A stretch of DNA of 64,000 nt. It comes from Candidatus Zixiibacteriota bacterium. Lineage in GTDB: Bacteria > Zixibacteria > MSB-5A5 > GN15 > PGXB01. The notes beneath the pieces were generated by a model. The model had not been told where the DNA came from, ran no database searches, and worked only from the letters and a program-made list of their open reading frames with translations. Shown here one piece after another: positions 43,096 through 52,742 of this stretch. The stretch lies in NCBI GenBank assembly GCA_900498245.1, contig LS998015.1:1550744-1614743 (forward strand), written 5' to 3'. How positions within the stretch are numbered: the first letter of the stretch is position 1; each line of letters starts with the position of its first letter. Made by a program: the position numbers and the translations under genes.

Positions 43096-45039
43096 ATGAG
43101 CGACAAAGAGGTTAAAATAAAATTTCCTGACGGATCGGAAAAGAAATATCCGTCGGGCATTACCGGTCTGGAACTGGCCCACAGCATTTCGCCGCGGCTG
43201 GCCAAGGATGCCATCGCGGTCAAATTCGACGGCACCGTGAGGGATTTGAACGGTCGGCTCGAAGCCGACGGCCCGGTTGAAATTTTGACTTTCGATTCAC
43301 CGGAAGGGAAAAGCGTTTTCTGGCATTCGACCGCCCATATCATGGCGCAGGCGGTGCAGGAATTATTTCCGGGTGCACGGCTGGCGATAGGGCCGCCGAT
43401 CGAAGAGGGCTTCTATTATGATTTCGAAGTCGAGAAGCCGTTTTCGCCCGAGGATTTGCAGAAAATAGAAAATAAAATGGCGGAAATAATCGGCCAGAAG
43501 GCGGCTTTCAAAAGGGAGGAAATTTCCCGCGAGGAGGCGCTCAAGGAATTTGCCGGACGCGGAGAAAATTATAAGGTTGCGCTTCTGAACGAGGATATTC
43601 TGGATGATCGTGTCACCGTGTACCGTCACTCCACTTTCGAGGATCTCTGCCGCGGTCCCCATATCCCGGACACCGGCGTGGTCAAGGCTTTCAAGTTAAC
43701 TTCGTCATCGGGCGCCTACTGGCGGGGCGACGAAAAAAACAAAATGCTCCAGCGGATTTACGGTATTTCGTTCCCCAAGAAAGCGATGCTCGATGAATAT
43801 TTGGCCCGTCTGGAAGAAGCCAAGAAGCGTGATCACCGGGACCTGGGGAAGCAATTAGGGCTTTTCCATATTACCAATGATGTCGGCGCCGGACTGGTTC
43901 TATGGTTGCCGAAAGGGGCTGTCATTCGGAATGAAATCGAGAATTTTTGGCGGCAGGAGCATGCCCGTTTCGGCTATAATATCGTTTTCAGCCCCCATAT
44001 CGCCAATCTGGAACTGTGGCACCGTTCAGGGCACACCGGGTTCTACAAAGAAAATATGTACCATCCGATGAGCGTCGATGAGGCCCAGTACCAGATTAAG
44101 CCGATGAATTGTCCGTTCCATATCATGATGTACAAATCGCGCCGCTGGAGTTACCGGGAACTGCCGCTTCGCTGGGCCGAACTGGGGACCGTCTATCGCT
44201 ATGAAATGCCGGGTGTCCTGCACGGGCTGATGCGGGTGCGGGGATTCACCCAGGACGATGCGCATCATTTTGTCGCCCCGGATCGAATGGAAGAGGAACT
44301 GGTCTGGCTCATTAAATTCTGTTTCCATATTCTTGACCCCTTCTGTTTCAAGGACTATGATATTTACCTTTCGACCCGTCCGGACGATGCCATCGGCGAA
44401 CCGTCGGAATGGGAACGGGCGGAAAACGGCCTCCGCCGGGCTCTTGAGACCCTTAAATTGACCTACAAGACCGATGTCGGCGGAGGAGCCTTCTATGGGC
44501 CCAAAATCGATATCAAGATTAAGGATGCCTTAGGGCGGAGCTGGCAATGCTCGACTATTCAGTTCGACTTCAATCTCCCGGAACGGTTCGATTTGACTTT
44601 TGCCGACAAAGACGGACAATTGCGCCGTCCTTATATGATCCATCGGGCCCTTCTGGGCTCGCTGGAGAGATTTTTCGGGGTCCTGATTGAGCATTACGGC
44701 GGGAATTTCCCGCTCTGGCTGGCGCCGGTTCAGGTGCGGGTGCTTCCTATCACCGATGATTTCAACGGGTATGCGGGCGAAATCGTGGAACGTTTGAAGG
44801 GCCGGGATATCAGGGCCGAATTGGACAGCCGCTCGGAGAAAATCGGGCACAAAATTCGTGAATCGGAGTTGCAGAAAGTGCCTTATATGTTTATAATAGG
44901 GGCCAAGGAAAAAGAATCCGGTTCGGCGGCGGTGCGACTTCACGGCAAAGGCGATAAGGGCTCGTTTAAGATAGATGAATTGATTGACTTGCTCCGGGCG
45001 GAAATTGACGAAAAAGCGATTGAGTCCAAACTAGAATAA
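43096..45039 (+). CDS. thrS: threonyl-tRNA synthetase
   Basis: A 647-residue class II synthetase. It has the TGS domain (about 1-62), the second N-terminal editing region (HSTAHIMAQAV, with zinc/His residues for Ser-tRNA hydrolysis), the catalytic core (MNCPFHIMMYKSR, MRVRGFTQDDAHHF, GAFYGPKIDIKIKDALGRSWQ) and the C-terminal anticodon-binding domain. The zinc Cys in MNCPFH is present. It opens the conserved thrS-infC-rpmI-rplT-pheST cluster and lies close behind tRNA-Val. No T-box leader is seen. Confidence 0.98.
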   Translation: MSDKEVKIKFPDGSEKKYPSGITGLELAHSISPRLAKDAIAVKFDGTVRDLNGRLEADGPVEILTFDSPEGKSVFWHSTAHIMAQAVQELFPGARLAIGPPIEEGFYYDFEVEKPFSPEDLQKIENKMAEIIGQKAAFKREEISREEALKEFAGRGENYKVALLNEDILDDRVTVYRHSTFEDLCRGPHIPDTGVVKAFKLTSSSGAYWRGDEKNKMLQRIYGISFPKKAMLDEYLARLEEAKKRDHRDLGKQLGLFHITNDVGAGLVLWLPKGAVIRNEIENFWRQEHARFGYNIVFSPHIANLELWHRSGHTGFYKENMYHPMSVDEAQYQIKPMNCPFHIMMYKSRRWSYRELPLRWAELGTVYRYEMPGVLHGLMRVRGFTQDDAHHFVAPDRMEEELVWLIKFCFHILDPFCFKDYDIYLSTRPDDAIGEPSEWERAENGLRRALETLKLTYKTDVGGGAFYGPKIDIKIKDALGRSWQCSTIQFDFNLPERFDLTFADKDGQLRRPYMIHRALLGSLERFFGVLIEHYGGNFPLWLAPVQVRVLPITDDFNGYAGEIVERLKGRDIRAELDSRSEKIGHKIRESELQKVPYMFIIGAKEKESGSAAVRLHGKGDKGSFKIDELIDLLRAEIDEKAIESKLE

Positions 45040-45050
45040 GGGAGGAAGAT

Positions 45051-45662
45051 ATAGTTCAGAAAGGAATTCGGGTCAACGAGCAGATATCAATCTCACCGGT
45101 GAGATTGATAGGCGTCAATGGCGAGCAGGTCGGTATTATCCCGATCCGCGAGGCGTTGATTCGGGCGCGTGAAGCCGGGCTGGATCTGGTGGAAGTATCA
45201 CCGACCAGCCGCCCGCCGGTTTGCCGAATCATGGACTTCGGCAAATATAAATACGAATTGGCCAAGAAAGCCAAGTTGGCCCGCAAGAAGCAGCATGTAG
45301 TACAACTTAAGGAGATGCGTTATCGTCCCAAGATCGATGACCATGATTTTCAGTTCAAGACCAAGCATATCAGGGAATTTTTGATGCAGGGAAGCAAGGT
45401 CAAGGCCTATGTGATGTTCAGCGGCCGGGAAATGGCGCATACGGAATACGGATACAAACTCCTCGAGCGCGTTGCTCAGGACCTTAATGATATAAGCACG
45501 GTTGAACAGACGGCCCGCCTGGAGGGAAGGAATCTTTCGATGATTCTCAATCCCAAACCGACGGCCATGAAAGCGAAACCAAAGAGGACAGAAAATGCCC
45601 AAGATAAAAACCAACCGGTCGGCAGCCAAGCGGTTCAAGAAGACGGCGACCGGCAAGATTAA
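45051..45662 (+). CDS. infC: translation initiation factor IF-3, probable AUA start
   Basis: About 203 residues. The conserved N-terminal peptide ([20 protein letters not shown]) is encoded from 45063 on, so the first usual start codon, GTG 45099, would cut it off. The only start that fits is ATA at 45051, five bases after GGAGG. Other bacteria start infC at rare codons (AUU in E. coli) so that IF-3 represses its own translation, and the same control is inferred here. Landmarks include [15 protein letters not shown] and the C-terminal [15 protein letters not shown]. The last 22 residues are read from DNA that also encodes the start of rpmI. Confidence 0.85.
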   Translation: MVQKGIRVNEQISISPVRLIGVNGEQVGIIPIREALIRAREAGLDLVEVSPTSRPPVCRIMDFGKYKYELAKKAKLARKKQHVVQLKEMRYRPKIDDHDFQFKTKHIREFLMQGSKVKAYVMFSGREMAHTEYGYKLLERVAQDLNDISTVEQTARLEGRNLSMILNPKPTAMKAKPKRTENAQDKNQPVGSQAVQEDGDRQD

Positions 45663-45789
45663 GAAGAAAAAAGCGTTTCACACGCATATCTTGACGAAAA
45701 AAACGACCAAGAGAAAACGGCAGCTCCGCAAGGCCGATTATGTCAGCAAGGCGGACCATAAACGTATAAAGAAACTGATTCCGTACTGA
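45595..45789 (+). CDS. rpmI: 50S ribosomal protein L35
   Basis: A 64-residue basic protein with the standard L35 start ([17 protein letters not shown]) and end ([11 protein letters not shown]). GAGGACAG precedes the ATG. Its first 68 bases overlap the end of infC in another frame, a long overlap for this pair, which usually has a gap. rplT follows 33 bases later. Confidence 0.97.
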   Translation: MPKIKTNRSAAKRFKKTATGKIKKKKAFHTHILTKKTTKRKRQLRKADYVSKADHKRIKKLIPY

Positions 45790-45822
45790 GACGATCACGG
45801 GATGCTTTCAGGAGAATGAATT

Positions 45823-46173
45823 ATGCCACGCGCGAAGAATAATGTCGCTGCTCATAAGAGGCACAAAAAAGTATTAAAACGCGCCCGGGGAAATTTCGGG
45901 GCGCGCGGCAATAAATACCGCACCGCAGTGGAGACTGTCCATAAAGGGATGGCTTATGCCACCCGCGATCGCCGCGTTAAAAAACGCACTTATCGCAACC
46001 TATGGATCGCCCGGATTTCGGCGGCTACCAAAATGTGTGGAATGAATTATTCCACTTTCATAAACGGATTGAAAAAAGCCGGTGTCGGGCTGGATCGCAA
46101 GGCCCTGGCCGATATCGCTGCCCGCGATTTCGCCACGTTCGGCCGTCTGGCTGAGATGGCGAAAAACCATTAG
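45823..46173 (+). CDS. rplT: 50S ribosomal protein L20
   Basis: A 116-residue L20, with [23 protein letters not shown] at the start (a long basic helix that binds 23S rRNA; the full stretch spans residues 1-23) and [11 protein letters not shown] at the end. In other bacteria L20 represses the infC-rpmI-rplT message. AGGAG precedes the ATG. Confidence 0.98.
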   Translation: MPRAKNNVAAHKRHKKVLKRARGNFGARGNKYRTAVETVHKGMAYATRDRRVKKRTYRNLWIARISAATKMCGMNYSTFINGLKKAGVGLDRKALADIAARDFATFGRLAEMAKNH

Positions 46174-46187
46174 TCCCGGAAGTTCCT

Positions 46188-47201
46188 ATGTCCGGGACCG
46201 CGCAGGTTGAACAAATCCTGGCCGAAGCCCTTGCCGCGGTCGAGACCGCATCCTCGCTTGCCGATTTAGAGGCCATCGAAATCAAATATCTCGCTCGCAA
46301 GGGCCTTATTCCGTCTATTTTAAAATCTTTGAAAGACCTTCCTCTGGAAGAAAGAAAAGCGGTCGGGGCCGCCGGTAACGACGCCCGTATCAAACTTGAA
46401 GAGGCGATCGCCTCCGCCAAGAATAAATTTCAAGAAGCCCGGCCGATATCGACCTTTGATCCGACCCTGCCCGGCATTGCCAGGCGCATCGGGGCAAGGC
46501 ATCTGGTCAATCAGGTCATCGATGACATCTGCGAATCTTTTCATGGAATGGGTTTCACGATTGCCCGGGGTCCCGATATTGAGACCGATTATTATAATTT
46601 TGAGGCCCTAAACTTCCCTCCCGATCATCCCGCCCGCGACATGCAGGATACTTTTTACCTCGAAAACGGGCTCCTTCTCCGCACTCATACCACTCCGGTG
46701 CAGGTGCGGGAGTTGGAGAGATCGAAACCGCCGGTAAAAATCATTACACCCGGACGGACCTATCGCAACGAGGCCATTTCGACCCGCTCTTATTGCGTCT
46801 TCCATCAGGTCGATGGCTTTCTGGTCGACGAAGGGGTCACCATGGCCGACCTCAAAGGGGTGCTGGTTGCCTTCTGCCGTGATTTCTACGGCGAGGGCCT
46901 GAAACTCCGCTTCCGGCCGAGTTTCTTTCCCTTCACGGAACCGTCGGCGGAAGTCGATATTTCCTGTTTTCTCTGCGGCGGCAAAGGGTGCCAACTGTGC
47001 AAATACGAAGGGTGGCTGGAAATTTTGGGGTGCGGGATGATCGATCCCAATGTCCTGAAGAATGTCGGCTATGATTCGGAAAAGTACACCGGGTATGCCT
47101 TCGGCATCGGTGTCGAAAGAACCGCCATGCTGAAATACCGCATCAATGATATCCGGCTGTTTTACGAAAACGATATTCGTTTCATAAGGCAATTTAAATA
47201 A
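46188..47201 (+). CDS. pheS: phenylalanyl-tRNA synthetase alpha subunit
   Basis: A 337-residue alpha subunit that carries the class II active site. The coiled-coil N-terminus is followed by FHGMGFTIARGPDIETDYYNF, HTTPVQVRELE, RTYRNEAISTRSYCVFHQV and GIGVERTAMLKYRINDIR (motif 3). It overlaps pheT by one base. Extra Cys pairs in CFLCGGKGCQLCKYEGW resemble a zinc-knuckle insertion seen in some bacterial PheS proteins. Confidence 0.97.
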   Translation: MSGTAQVEQILAEALAAVETASSLADLEAIEIKYLARKGLIPSILKSLKDLPLEERKAVGAAGNDARIKLEEAIASAKNKFQEARPISTFDPTLPGIARRIGARHLVNQVIDDICESFHGMGFTIARGPDIETDYYNFEALNFPPDHPARDMQDTFYLENGLLLRTHTTPVQVRELERSKPPVKIITPGRTYRNEAISTRSYCVFHQVDGFLVDEGVTMADLKGVLVAFCRDFYGEGLKLRFRPSFFPFTEPSAEVDISCFLCGGKGCQLCKYEGWLEILGCGMIDPNVLKNVGYDSEKYTGYAFGIGVERTAMLKYRINDIRLFYENDIRFIRQFK

Positions 47202-49588
47202 TGCAACTACCCTATGGTTGGCTGAAGGAACTGGTCGCTTTCGATTGGTCCCCGGAGGAATTGGCTTCACGTCTGACCCTTTGCGGGACAGCGGCGGCCG
47301 CCTCCCGATTCAGTGATAATGGCTACGGCAATATTGTTGTCGGTTCTATCACGGAATTGGAGACTATCAAGGGCTCGGATCATTTGAAAAAAGCGCTGGT
47401 CGATATCGGGGAGGGAAAGACCGTCCCGGTCGTCTGCGGGGCTCCCAATGCCGCTCGGGGTCAGAAAGTGGTTCTGGCGCAGGTGGGAGCGGTTCTTTCC
47501 AGCGGAATGGAAATAAAGAAAGTCACCCTGCGCGGGGTGGAATCGTACGGTATGATTTGCTCCGAGCGGGAACTTGGCCTCACCGATGATCACTCCGGCA
47601 TCATGGTATTGCCCGACGATGCTCCGGTCGCAAATAAGGCGGGCGAGTATCTCGGTGTCGATGATTATGTCTTGAAATTTGACCTGACGCCAAACCGCCC
47701 CGATTCACTTTCGGCTATCGGCGTGGCCCGCGACATTGCCTGCCTGGCCGGTAATAAGATTAAAAGACCGTCATATGATTTGAAAGAGTCATCTTATAAG
47801 GCCTCCGATGCCGTCAAGATTTCTATCGCCGATCCCGGGGCCTGTCCCCGTTACGCCGCGCGCGTAATCAAGGGAGTAAAAATCGGCCCGTCGCCGTGGT
47901 GGATAAAGGCGAAACTTATTCTTTGCGGCATTCGTCCCATCTCCAATGTGGTCGATATCACCAATCTGGTCATGCTCGAACTGGGACATCCGTTGCACGC
48001 TTTTGATTATCGTCAATTCGCGAAAAAGGAAGTTCTGGTTCGTCGCGCCGCGGAGGGTGAAAAATTCACCACTCTCGACGGCAAAGAGCATACTTTGACA
48101 CCTGAAGTTCTTTTAATTACCGACGGCGACAAAGGGGTGGCGGCGGCCGGTGTGATGGGCGGGCTTCATTCGGAGGTTTCCGAAAGCACGACTGATATAT
48201 TGCTCGAATCGGCCTATTTCGATTCGATAACAATCCGGAAAAGCCGGATGAAACTCGGCATGACCTCGGAATCATCGCTTCGTTTCGAAAAGGGGGCGGA
48301 TCCGAATATTATCCCGGAAGCGGTCAATCGCGCCGCCTATTTGATTCAAAAATATGCCGGCGGGGAGATTTATCAGGGAATAGTTGACTGCTATCCCCGA
48401 AAAATTGAACCGATGGTAATTGACCTCCGTCCGAGCCGAACCAATAAAATACTCGGGACAGAAATCGCCAGGGAGAGGATGCAATCGATACTTGAGGGAT
48501 TGGAATTCCGAGTAACTGTCAAGGGTGACGATTCGTTAACGGTAGCGGTTCCGACTTTCCGCCCCGATATCACCCGCGAAATCGATCTGATCGAGGAAAT
48601 TGCCCGGATCGAAGGATACGACAAAATACCGGCTGCGGATCGAAATATCGGGCCCTTGTTTACATCGATCCTTTCCGATGACCGGTTGCGGCAGGAAATC
48701 CGAAATATCATGACCGCCCAGGGTTATGATGAAATTTGCGGGTCCGGTCTGGCCGACCCGATGATGCTGGAAAAAGTTTCGCCCGGGGCCGGCCAGGTTC
48801 GCATCATTAATCCTATTGCCGAAGACTTTTCGGTTTTGCAGAATACGATTATATATTCTCTCCTGCGGGCCGTTTCCAACAATTTTGCCCAGAGAAATCT
48901 CGATATCAGAATTTTCGAAATCGGCAGAATATTTATTCCTCAGGAAAAAGGCGCGCCCCTTGAAATCGAGCAACTCGGTTTGGCGCTGTCCGGCCGGACC
49001 GACGATCAATGGTATGGCAAAGGGCGGGAACATGATTTCTACGGGATAAAAGGGGCCATTGAGGCACTCACGGAACAATTAAATATTAAGGTGGATTATC
49101 GGCCCCAGACTTATCCGATTATGGAGGACGGCGGCGCCTTTGAATTAAAAATAGGCGAAAAAGCGGTCGGTATGGCGGGTCAGATTAAGCCGCCATTGGC
49201 GCGGGCCTTTGATGTCAAGCAGGGAATATATATCGCCGTTCTTGATTTCGGCGAACTGCTGAAAAACCGTCAGCGGGGAATCGCCTATAGGCCGCTCCCG
49301 CGTTACCCGGCCGCCCCCCGGGATATCGCCATTGTGGTAGATGAAACGGTAAAAGCCGGCGATATTATTGACCTGATTAAAAAGACCGGCGGCCCTCTCT
49401 TAGAAAGGGTGGAATTATTCGACCTGTATCGAGGCAAGCAAATCGGCGAGGGGAAGAAATCGCTGGCTTTCGCCCTGTCTTATAGATCCAATGAGCGCAG
49501 TCTTGAGAGTTCCGAAGTCTCTGAATTACATGGCAAAATCGCCTCGATGCTAAAGGAACACTTTAAATCGGAAGTTCGGGAAGGTTAA
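47201..49588 (+). CDS. pheT: phenylalanyl-tRNA synthetase beta subunit
   Basis: A 795-residue beta subunit. It has an N-terminal tRNA-binding EMAP-like domain (about 35-150, VCGAPNAARGQKVVLAQVG), the B3/B4 editing domain (DLTPNRPDSLSAIGVARDIA), the B5 domain, and a C-terminal anticodon-binding domain with ferredoxin-like fold (RYPAAPRDIAIVVDE). The length and order are normal. It pairs with pheS to form the tetrameric enzyme that charges tRNA-Phe. Confidence 0.97.
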   Translation: MQLPYGWLKELVAFDWSPEELASRLTLCGTAAAASRFSDNGYGNIVVGSITELETIKGSDHLKKALVDIGEGKTVPVVCGAPNAARGQKVVLAQVGAVLSSGMEIKKVTLRGVESYGMICSERELGLTDDHSGIMVLPDDAPVANKAGEYLGVDDYVLKFDLTPNRPDSLSAIGVARDIACLAGNKIKRPSYDLKESSYKASDAVKISIADPGACPRYAARVIKGVKIGPSPWWIKAKLILCGIRPISNVVDITNLVMLELGHPLHAFDYRQFAKKEVLVRRAAEGEKFTTLDGKEHTLTPEVLLITDGDKGVAAAGVMGGLHSEVSESTTDILLESAYFDSITIRKSRMKLGMTSESSLRFEKGADPNIIPEAVNRAAYLIQKYAGGEIYQGIVDCYPRKIEPMVIDLRPSRTNKILGTEIARERMQSILEGLEFRVTVKGDDSLTVAVPTFRPDITREIDLIEEIARIEGYDKIPAADRNIGPLFTSILSDDRLRQEIRNIMTAQGYDEICGSGLADPMMLEKVSPGAGQVRIINPIAEDFSVLQNTIIYSLLRAVSNNFAQRNLDIRIFEIGRIFIPQEKGAPLEIEQLGLALSGRTDDQWYGKGREHDFYGIKGAIEALTEQLNIKVDYRPQTYPIMEDGGAFELKIGEKAVGMAGQIKPPLARAFDVKQGIYIAVLDFGELLKNRQRGIAYRPLPRYPAAPRDIAIVVDETVKAGDIIDLIKKTGGPLLERVELFDLYRGKQIGEGKKSLAFALSYRSNERSLESSEVSELHGKIASMLKEHFKSEVREG

Positions 49589-49590
49589 GT

Positions 49591-49827
49591 ATGGATGCCC
49601 TTGAGAAACTGGAAGAGAAAATCAATAGAGCTCTTTCCCTGATTGAAAAATTGACGGGGGATAACCGGGATTTGAAGCAGGAAAACGAGCGCCTGAAAAA
49701 GGAAATGGCCGAACTTCGGGCCAAGTCAATCGATCAGGAGAAACAGGAAAAAGAGCGCTCCGATCAGGTCCGGGAAAAGTTGGGGAGTATTCTCAATAAA
49801 CTCGATAACCTGGAAAAAATTTCGTAA
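49591..49827 (+). CDS. small coiled-coil protein, ZapB-like
   Basis: A 78-residue protein almost wholly of heptad coiled coil (residues about 2-77, rich in Leu, Glu, Lys and Arg), two bases after pheT. Size, composition and its place just before zapA match ZapB-type cell-division proteins. Coiled coils are hard to assign, so the name is only suggested. Confidence 0.7.
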   Translation: MDALEKLEEKINRALSLIEKLTGDNRDLKQENERLKKEMAELRAKSIDQEKQEKERSDQVREKLGSILNKLDNLEKIS

Positions 49828-49932
49828 ATATATTGTTGTTGACAAACGAGATGCTGAAGCTTAAGGTAAACTGGAATTAATCATAGATTAATGAAGATAA
49901 CATGAGACTAAGCTGAGGAAACAGTTTAATTA

Positions 49933-50244
49933 ATGCCGGATATTTCAGATAAAAAAACGACCGTAAAAGTTAATATCTACGGTGACGAATACCCGATTCG
50001 CGGATCGGGCGACCCGGAGTATATAATTCGGGTGGCCGATTATGTGGATCGGAAGATGCGTGAAATTGCTTCCCGTTCAAAATATAAATCGCCGGACAAG
50101 ATTGCCATCCTCACCGCCTTAAATATTGCCGGAGAGCTGTTTGATCTGGAGGCCCAACGAAGTGACAGCCTCACTGAAGTGGAAAGCCGGACCAAAAATA
50201 TTCTGGAACTCCTGGAAAGCAAACTGCCTGTTTCCGGGGAATGA
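49933..50244 (+). CDS. zapA: cell division protein ZapA
   Basis: A 103-residue ZapA. The N-terminal fold shows VKVNIYGDEYPIRG, DPEYIIRVADYVDRKMREI and KIAILTALNIAGELFDL, and a C-terminal coiled coil follows. ZapA binds and bundles FtsZ at the division ring. A TTGACA at 49839-49844 with a poor -10 may be its own promoter. The pheT-zapA-rny order occurs in many Gram-positive and FCB genomes. Confidence 0.92.
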   Translation: MPDISDKKTTVKVNIYGDEYPIRGSGDPEYIIRVADYVDRKMREIASRSKYKSPDKIAILTALNIAGELFDLEAQRSDSLTEVESRTKNILELLESKLPVSGE

Positions 50245-50342
50245 CAGAATTGTTTTCTCACATTCTCTCTTAATTATCTTCTTTTTTCTTAACTAGGTAA
50301 CTTTAGTATAGATTGCCCCCTGCAACGGGGCGAGGAGGACCA

Positions 50343-51908
50343 ATGAACGGCACACTTTCGATTGTGCTTTCAGCGGTGCTGGCGGCAATTGTGGGTTTCG
50401 CGGCGGCGTGGTTAATTTTGCGCCGCATCGGGGATACCAAGATTGCCAACGCCGAGGAATTTGCCCGCAAGGTCATTGCGGAGGCCGAAAAGGAATCGGA
50501 AATAAAGAAGAAAGAGGCGCTCCTTGAGGCCAAAGAGGAATGGTATAAGGTAAAAACCAATTTTGAGAGAGAACTGCAAAACCGACGGAACGAAGTTCAG
50601 AAAATTGAAAAGAGACTCCTCGAAAAAGAGGGGAATATCGATCGCAAAATTGAGTCGCTGGCCAAGCGGGAGAAAGATCTGCAGTACCGGGAACGAACTC
50701 TGGGCGGACGGGAAAAAGGGATAACGCTTCGGGAACAGGAACTGGAAAAGGCGATGCAGGTGCAGAATGAGAAACTGGAACGGATCGCCCAGATGACAGC
50801 CGAAGAAGCCAAACGCGAACTTAAAGAGAATCTAATCGGTGAAGCCAAAATAGAGGCCGCCGCAACCATAAAGGAAATCAAAGAAAGCGCCGAACGGAAC
50901 GCCGAAAAGGAAGCCCGGGAAGTGATTATTTCCGCCATTTACCGGTGCGCCGCCGATCACGCGGTCGAATCGACCGTCTCGGTGGTTAATCTACCCAACG
51001 AGGAAATGAAAGGAAGGATTATCGGGCGGGAAGGGCGAAACATTCGTTCTTTCGAGACGGCGACCGGTATCGATGTGATTGTCGATGACACGCCGGAAGC
51101 GGTCATTCTGTCGGGATATGATCCGGTCCGCCGCGAGGTGGCCCGGATGTCGCTCGAAAAATTGATCACCGACGGACGAATTCATCCTACCCGCATCGAG
51201 GAAGTGGTCGAAAAAACCCAGAAAGAGATGGAGATGATCATCCGTGAAACCGGCGAGCAGGCGGCATTCGATGTCGGCGTTCAGGGGTTGCATCTCGATG
51301 TTGTCAAATTGCTGGGGAAACTGAAATATCGGACTTCCTACGGGCAGAATGTCCTTCAGCATTCCAAAGAAGTGGCCATCCTCTGCGGCCTGATGGCGGC
51401 GGAGTTGGGCCTGGATCCGAATATCGCCAAGCGTTCCGGGCTTCTGCATGATGTCGGCAAGGCAATCGACCGGGAAACCGAAGGAACCCATACCGAAATC
51501 GGCGCCACCTTCCTGAGCCGTCTCGGCGAGAATCCGATCATTGTCAACGCCGTCGCTTCGCATCACGGTGATGTCCCGCAAGAGACGCCATACTCCGTTC
51601 TGGTGCAGGCGGCCGACGCCATTTCCGGAGCGCGCCCCGGAGCCCGCCGCGAACCGCTCGAGGCCTATATCAAGAGACTGGAAAAACTCGAAGAGCTGGC
51701 GGACTCGTTCAAGGGCGTTTCCAAGGCGTTTGCCATTCAGGCCGGGCGCGAGGTTCGTGTCATTGTCGAGTGTGAAACGATCGACGATCTGGCTACGACC
51801 ATTCTGGCCGGCGATATCGCCAAGAAGATTGAACATGAAATGGAATATCCGGGACAGATAAAAGTCACGGTTATTCGCGAAACCCGCGCCACCGAATTCG
51901 CCAAATAA
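50343..51908 (+). CDS. rny: ribonuclease Y
   Basis: A 521-residue membrane-anchored endoribonuclease that starts mRNA decay. One N-terminal helix (about 5-25), a long coiled coil (about 35-190), a KH RNA-binding domain (about 215-275, [16 protein letters not shown]) and an HD domain (about 330-430, [23 protein letters not shown]) are all visible, with the C-terminal part complete. ATG 50343 is chosen for its GAGGAGG site; the longer in-frame start has no such site. The next gene, ymdB, is a known genomic partner. Confidence 0.97.
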   Translation: MNGTLSIVLSAVLAAIVGFAAAWLILRRIGDTKIANAEEFARKVIAEAEKESEIKKKEALLEAKEEWYKVKTNFERELQNRRNEVQKIEKRLLEKEGNIDRKIESLAKREKDLQYRERTLGGREKGITLREQELEKAMQVQNEKLERIAQMTAEEAKRELKENLIGEAKIEAAATIKEIKESAERNAEKEAREVIISAIYRCAADHAVESTVSVVNLPNEEMKGRIIGREGRNIRSFETATGIDVIVDDTPEAVILSGYDPVRREVARMSLEKLITDGRIHPTRIEEVVEKTQKEMEMIIRETGEQAAFDVGVQGLHLDVVKLLGKLKYRTSYGQNVLQHSKEVAILCGLMAAELGLDPNIAKRSGLLHDVGKAIDRETEGTHTEIGATFLSRLGENPIIVNAVASHHGDVPQETPYSVLVQAADAISGARPGARREPLEAYIKRLEKLEELADSFKGVSKAFAIQAGREVRVIVECETIDDLATTILAGDIAKKIEHEMEYPGQIKVTVIRETRATEFAK

Positions 51909-51917
51909 GGGTATGTG

Positions 51918-52742
51918 ATGGCGCAAATCAAAGTGCTTTTTTTCGCCGATGTGGTCGGCAAGCCGGGGCGGTTCATTCTTTCCCAGATGTGCAAATCGCT
52001 GAAGGAAAGATTCACGGCCGATTATGTCATCGCCAATATCGAAAACGCCGCCGGCGGTTTCGGTATCACCCCGGAAATGTCGCGCAAGATTTTCACCTAT
52101 GGTGTCGATTGTCAAACCTCGGGCAATCATATCTGGGATCGTCAGGATATATTCAAATATCTCGATGAACAACCGAAACTGCTTCGCCCCGCCAATTATC
52201 CGCCCGGCGTCCCCGGCGCCGGATATTTAATTGACGACATCAACGGAGTCAAAATCGGGGTGCTGAATCTGATGGGGCGGACATACATGAAAGAGATTGA
52301 TTGCCCCTTCCGGACCGCCGACCGGGAGGTGCGGAGAATGCGGGAATCGACGGAGATAATCATAATCGATTTTCACGCCGAGGTGACCTCCGAAAAGCAG
52401 GCTCTGGCGTACTATCTCGACGGCAAGGTTTCGGCCATAATCGGAACCCATACCCATGTTCAGACCGCCGATGAGACGGTATCGGAACGGGGCACCGCAT
52501 TTATCAGCGATGTCGGGATGACCGGCCCGCACGACTCCATAATCGGCATGGAAAAAACGCCCTCCCTGGAGCGTTTTCTTACCGGAATGCCGCGGCGGTT
52601 CGCCTGCGCCACCGATGATCTCAAAATCTCAGGAGCCGTTGTCACTGTCAACAGCGACGACGGGAGCGCCGAGTATATCGAACGGTTTCGTATCGATTAT
52701 GACGGTCAAAAACCGGAAGAACCGGATATCAAGGGGGTGTGA
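51918..52742 (+). CDS. ymdB: YmdB-type metallophosphoesterase
   Basis: A protein of about 274 residues of the YmdB/TIGR00282 family. The metal site is seen in LFFADVVGKPGR, NIENAAGG, TSGNHIWD, IDFHAEVTSEK and GTHTHVQTAD. The Bacillus member acts on 2',3'-cyclic nucleotides and affects biofilm formation; other substrates are possible. It starts ten bases after rny and overlaps or abuts folD at its end. A GTG at 51915, directly before the ATG, is an alternative start. Confidence 0.93.
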   Translation: MAQIKVLFFADVVGKPGRFILSQMCKSLKERFTADYVIANIENAAGGFGITPEMSRKIFTYGVDCQTSGNHIWDRQDIFKYLDEQPKLLRPANYPPGVPGAGYLIDDINGVKIGVLNLMGRTYMKEIDCPFRTADREVRRMRESTEIIIIDFHAEVTSEKQALAYYLDGKVSAIIGTHTHVQTADETVSERGTAFISDVGMTGPHDSIIGMEKTPSLERFLTGMPRRFACATDDLKISGAVVTVNSDDGSAEYIERFRIDYDGQKPEEPDIKGV

